Shown here: piece by piece, positions 5,348 to 8,121 of the stretch
Layout of the letters: each line of letters begins with the position of its first letter
Position numbering within the stretch: position 1 is the first letter of the stretch
Source of the DNA: Anaerolineae bacterium
Lineage (GTDB): Bacteria > Chloroflexota > Anaerolineae > JAFGEY01
DNA: 8,121 bases
NCBI GenBank assembly: GCA_016929205.1
Contig: JAFGJF010000140.1
Location: 1 to 8,121 of the forward strand
Direction of reading: 5' to 3'
Made by a program: the position numbers and the translations under genes
The notes under the pieces: generated by a model
Told to the model about the DNA's origin: nothing
The model's database searches: none
The model's input: only the letters and a program-made list of their open reading frames with translations

Positions 5348-7318
5348 ATGATCAACGCAAAACGCCCGCCCCATTGGTCTGTTGTGCTTGTTTATCTCAT
5401 CGTGCTGGCTCTGTCGAGTTGGCTGATCGTCCAGCTCAGCCTGCCGGATAGCCTGCTGTTTGTCTTTATGGTGCCGTGCGTGCTGCTGGCCTTTTTCTAC
5501 GGGCGGTGGGTCTATCTGTCGATGATCCTCGCGGTCGGCGTCGCCGCCATCTGGGTCACCTATCTCGTTTCCATGAGTTTTGTCACGTCTCTGATCACGA
5601 TTGTCGTGGCCGCGCTCAGCGGGCTGGCGATGGCCGAGATCGTGCACGCGCTGGTGCTGGCCCGCGCCCGCGCCGAGAAAGCGCTGCAGCGGAGCCGGGA
5701 GCGCCTCGAACTGGCTCTGGAAGGGGCGGGGGAGGGGATGTGGGACCTCGACACCCAGACCGGCCGTCTCTATCTCAGCCCGCGCTCCTGCGCTATCCTC
5801 GGCTTTGAACCGGCCGAGGTGGAACCAAACGTGCGGTGGTGGGCCGACCGGATTCATCCACAAGATGCGGAAAGGGTACGACTCACCGTGCGGGCCCACC
5901 AGGAAGGAAAAACGCCCTATTATGAAACCGAACACCGGGTCAAGATGAAATCGGGTGAGTGGAAGTGGATTCTGGATCGGGGCAAGGTGGTCGAGCGCGA
6001 CGAGCAGGGGCAGCCGCTGCGTGAGGTGGGCACGCACCTCGACATCACCGAACGCAAACAGGCCGAAGAGGCCTTGATCCGGGCGTCGCGCCTGGAAGCG
6101 ACGGCGACGCTGGCCGGCGGCGTTGCCCACGATTTCAACAACCTGATGGTCGGCGTGTTGGGTTATGCCGACCTGCTCAAGATAGAGCTGGAAGGGCAGG
6201 GGGACGATTCACGGTGGCCGGATACGTGTATGATGCTGGATACCATCTCGGCATCGGCGCGCAAAGCCAATGTTCTGGCGCAGCAGATGCTCGCCTTTGC
6301 GCGCGGTGGCAAGTATCGGCCCCAGGTCATCGACCTCAACGACTCCCTCCGGCAGGTCGTTAGCGCGTGGGGGCGCACCTTGCCCGGCACGATTCAGCTT
6401 GTGCAAGAAGCGTCCCCCGATCTGTGGCCCGTGCAGGCCGACCCGACGCAAATGGGGCAGGTCATTCTCAACCTGCTCACCAATGCCGTCGAAGCGATCG
6501 AGGGCGACGATACGCGGTTGTCTTGTACCGGCGAACGCCGCAGCGGCCAGATTACCATCGGCACATCCAACCGCGCCTTGAGCCAGGCCGATATCGCCCG
6601 GGAAAGACTTGCCTGTTTCGACCTCAAGCCGGGAGATTACGTCTGCCTGTCGGTGCAAGATACAGGCTGTGGGATGGACGAGGAGGTGCAGGCCAGGATA
6701 TTCGAGCCGTTTTTTACGACCAAATTCCAGGGGCGGGGAATGGGGCTGGCAGCAGCTTATGGCATCGTCGACCATCATGGCGGCTGTATCGCCGTGTACA
6801 GCCAGGAAGGCCAGGGTGCGACCTTTCAAGTCTGGCTGCCGGCGCAGCGGTCTTTGGCGGTTGAGGACGCTGCCTCGACCACGTACAGCAGCGACCGGCC
6901 GTCCCCAACTGCCGTCGTAGAGCCGTCCGGGCGAGCGCGTGTATCCCCTTGCACCGCCACCGTGCTCGTTATCGAGGACGACGCGGCCGTTCGCCAGTTG
7001 ATCATTCGAGTCGCCGGGCGGTTGGGGTGTAACGTATTGGCCGCCTCCAACGGCAGGGAAGCGGTGGACATCGCCCGCGGTTATGAGGGCGAGATCCACC
7101 TCGCCATCCTGGACATGGGCATGCCGGATATGGGCGGGCCGGAGACGTATCCCCTTTTAGTGGAGGCGCATCCCGAGATCAAGGTGATCCTGTGCAGCGG
7201 CTACGAGATGGACGACGCCGCACAGGCGCTGTTGGACGCGGGCGCCAGCGCGTTTATGGCCAAACCGTTTCAGATGAGCACGCTGGAGGATGAACTACTC
7301 AAGGTGTTGGCTGGTTAA
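5348..7318 (+). CDS. Membrane hybrid histidine kinase (4 TM, PAS-HisKA-HATPase-REC)
   Basis: A complete 656-residue hybrid sensor kinase. Four hydrophobic helices at about 12-30, 36-51, 54-74 and 78-104 anchor it in the membrane with very short loops, so there is no large extracellular sensor. A coiled linker leads to a PAS_3-like domain (about 118-238), which ends in the usual DITERKQAEEAL. The H box holds H261 in AGGVAHDFNNLM. The ATPase has N375/N379 (LNLLTNAVEAI), G1 DTGCGM (438-443), EPFFTTK (453-459) and G2 GRGMGLA (462-468). A serine/proline-rich linker (about 500-535) joins the C-terminal receiver: E543-D544-D545, phosphoacceptor D589, S617 in the switch position (serine is common in this type) and K639. 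All catalytic residues are present. HDFNN hybrid kinases usually relay phosphate through an HPt or shared regulator; none is encoded in view. It is divergent from the other two kinases across a 343-base region and may be coregulated with them. The signal is unknown. Confidence 0.95.
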   Translation: MINAKRPPHWSVVLVYLIVLALSSWLIVQLSLPDSLLFVFMVPCVLLAFFYGRWVYLSMILAVGVAAIWVTYLVSMSFVTSLITIVVAALSGLAMAEIVHALVLARARAEKALQRSRERLELALEGAGEGMWDLDTQTGRLYLSPRSCAILGFEPAEVEPNVRWWADRIHPQDAERVRLTVRAHQEGKTPYYETEHRVKMKSGEWKWILDRGKVVERDEQGQPLREVGTHLDITERKQAEEALIRASRLEATATLAGGVAHDFNNLMVGVLGYADLLKIELEGQGDDSRWPDTCMMLDTISASARKANVLAQQMLAFARGGKYRPQVIDLNDSLRQVVSAWGRTLPGTIQLVQEASPDLWPVQADPTQMGQVILNLLTNAVEAIEGDDTRLSCTGERRSGQITIGTSNRALSQADIARERLACFDLKPGDYVCLSVQDTGCGMDEEVQARIFEPFFTTKFQGRGMGLAAAYGIVDHHGGCIAVYSQEGQGATFQVWLPAQRSLAVEDAASTTYSSDRPSPTAVVEPSGRARVSPCTATVLVIEDDAAVRQLIIRVAGRLGCNVLAASNGREAVDIARGYEGEIHLAILDMGMPDMGGPETYPLLVEAHPEIKVILCSGYEMDDAAQALLDAGASAFMAKPFQMSTLEDELLKVLAG

Positions 7319-7354
7319 CAAGTGGCATGCCGAATGCCCGGACCGGCGATGGTG

Positions 7355-8121
7355 CTACAATGCGGCGAAGGCCATCCCTTCCGCGATATCGATCGATGCG
7401 CTGATGACCTCGGTCGTGCCGGCGAGCAGCGGGTCGTAGCCGGGCTGGCAGCCGCCCACGGCAATCTGGAACGTGCCCGGTTCGACGATCCGCCGGTCGT
7501 CGTCCGAGATCAGCGACAATGCTTCGGGGGCGAGGGTGAACGTCACCTCTTGTTCCGCGCCGGGCTCGAGGTGGATACGCTCGAATCCGGCCAGTTGGCG
7601 GACCGGCACGGGCACCGAAGCGGCTATGTCACTGACGTAAAGCTGCACCACTTCGTCACCGGCGCGATCGCCGTCATTTTTCACCCTGACGCGAACCTGG
7701 ATCGGCTGCCCGGCCTTTGGCGCGTCCGGGGTGATCTGCAGATCGCGGTAACGGAACCGCGTATAGCTCAGGCCAAAGCCAAAGGGATACAGCGGCTCGC
7801 CGCGAAAATAGCGATAAGTGTGCCCTTGCATATCATAATCGTCAAAGGGCGGCAGGTCGTCGACTGATTTGTAGAACGTCACCGGCAGCCGCCCGCCGGG
7901 GTTGGTGTCGCCAAAGAGCACGTCGGCCAGGGCCGTGCCGCCGGCCTCGCCCGGATACCAGGCCTCGACGATCGCCGGGACGTTCTCTTGTGCCCAGTTG
8001 ACCGCCAGCGCGCTGCCGTTGCACAGCACGAGCACGACCGGTTTGCCCAGGGCGTGCACCTTTTCGAGCAGGACCTGCTGCGGCGCAGGCAGCTTGATGT
8101 CGGTGCGGTCGCCGCCGGCAA
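7355..8121 (-). CDS. Glycoside hydrolase family 3 beta-glycosidase, C-terminal part (beta-xylosidase/beta-glucosidase type)
   Basis: The last 254 residues of a larger enzyme whose start lies beyond the right edge; family members are usually 700-900 residues. Visible residues 1-115 are the end of the GH3 C-terminal alpha/beta sandwich domain: GGDRTDIKLPAPQQ at 2-15, GKPVVLVLCNGSAL, the hallmark WYPGEAGG at 54-61, then DVLFGDTNPGGRLPVTFY and PFGFGLSYTRF. Residues about 136-225 form the fibronectin type III-like domain of GH3 enzymes, with VKNDGDRAGDEVVQLYVSD and RQLAGFERIHLEPG. The frame continues upstream to the window edge, so the GTG at 8059 and TTG near 8121 are internal, not starts. GH3 enzymes cleave terminal beta-linked sugars from oligosaccharides. 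The catalytic nucleophile and probably the acid/base glutamate lie outside the window, so activity and substrate cannot be settled; the pattern reminds me more of the beta-xylosidase-like branch. It is convergent with the hybrid kinase, stops 36 bases apart. Confidence 0.93.
   Translation of the reverse strand, partial: AGGDRTDIKLPAPQQVLLEKVHALGKPVVLVLCNGSALAVNWAQENVPAIVEAWYPGEAGGTALADVLFGDTNPGGRLPVTFYKSVDDLPPFDDYDMQGHTYRYFRGEPLYPFGFGLSYTRFRYRDLQITPDAPKAGQPIQVRVRVKNDGDRAGDEVVQLYVSDIAASVPVPVRQLAGFERIHLEPGAEQEVTFTLAPEALSLISDDDRRIVEPGTFQIAVGGCQPGYDPLLAGTTEVISASIDIAEGMAFAAL

Noticed and set aside
5177..6130. Long minus-strand open frame of 317 codons overlapping the start of the hybrid kinase
   Set aside because: It is antisense to a kinase with clear membrane, PAS and H-box segments. 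Its translation is rich in H, R and Q and has no recognisable domain, as expected of a GC-rich shadow frame.
6209..7099. Minus-strand open frame of 296 codons
   Set aside because: Shadow of the ATPase and receiver part of the hybrid kinase, with no supporting motif.
7324..7338. Small hairpin GGCAT/ATGCC between the convergent stops, considered as a bidirectional terminator
   Set aside because: The stem is only five bases and no T-run follows on either strand.
7322..7867. Plus-strand open frame of 181 codons after the hybrid kinase
   Set aside because: Antisense to the GH3 fibronectin-like domain, which has clear family motifs on the other strand.

Overview
The window looks like an ordinary piece of a GC-rich bacterial chromosome. 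It carries three large sensor histidine kinases and the tail of a glycoside hydrolase. The many PAS and GAF modules, the linkers of the ERKQAEEAL type between them, and the GTAGGGGCGAGGC-type palindrome are what I would expect from an environmental, possibly Chloroflexota-like, bacterium. That placement is inference from style; no taxonomic marker gene is present.

Layout, left to right. Bases 1-1332 (minus strand) hold a REC-PAS-HisKA-HATPase protein whose C-terminus lies beyond the left edge. Bases 1354-5004 (minus) hold a 1216-residue membrane kinase: about six membrane helices, then PAS-GAF-GAF-PAS-GAF-HisKA-HATPase. The two minus-strand genes are 21 bases apart, each has its own Shine-Dalgarno sequence, and the membrane kinase is promoter-proximal, so they look like one operon. 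Bases 5005-5347 are a divergent, AT-richer control region. It contains a 103-base element with perfect 18-base inverted ends and several promoter-like sequences. Bases 5348-7318 (plus) hold a 656-residue hybrid kinase: four membrane helices, PAS, HisKA, HATPase, C-terminal REC. Bases 7355-8121 (minus) hold the last 254 residues of a GH3 beta-glycosidase (beta-xylosidase/beta-glucosidase type), convergent with the hybrid kinase across a 36-base gap.

How the genes may work together: the membrane kinase has no receiver of its own, while the next gene in its operon begins with a complete receiver attached to a second, soluble kinase. A two-step relay (membrane kinase to N-terminal receiver to soluble kinase) is a reasonable hypothesis. 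The divergent hybrid kinase ends in its own receiver and could be a parallel input. No DNA-binding response regulator and no HPt protein is visible, so the output must be encoded outside the window. The GH3 gene may be unrelated to the signalling genes.

I found no RNA gene, CRISPR array, transposase or clearly novel system. The points most worth a second look are the palindromic element carrying a promoter-like sequence between the divergent kinases, and the possible kinase-to-kinase relay.
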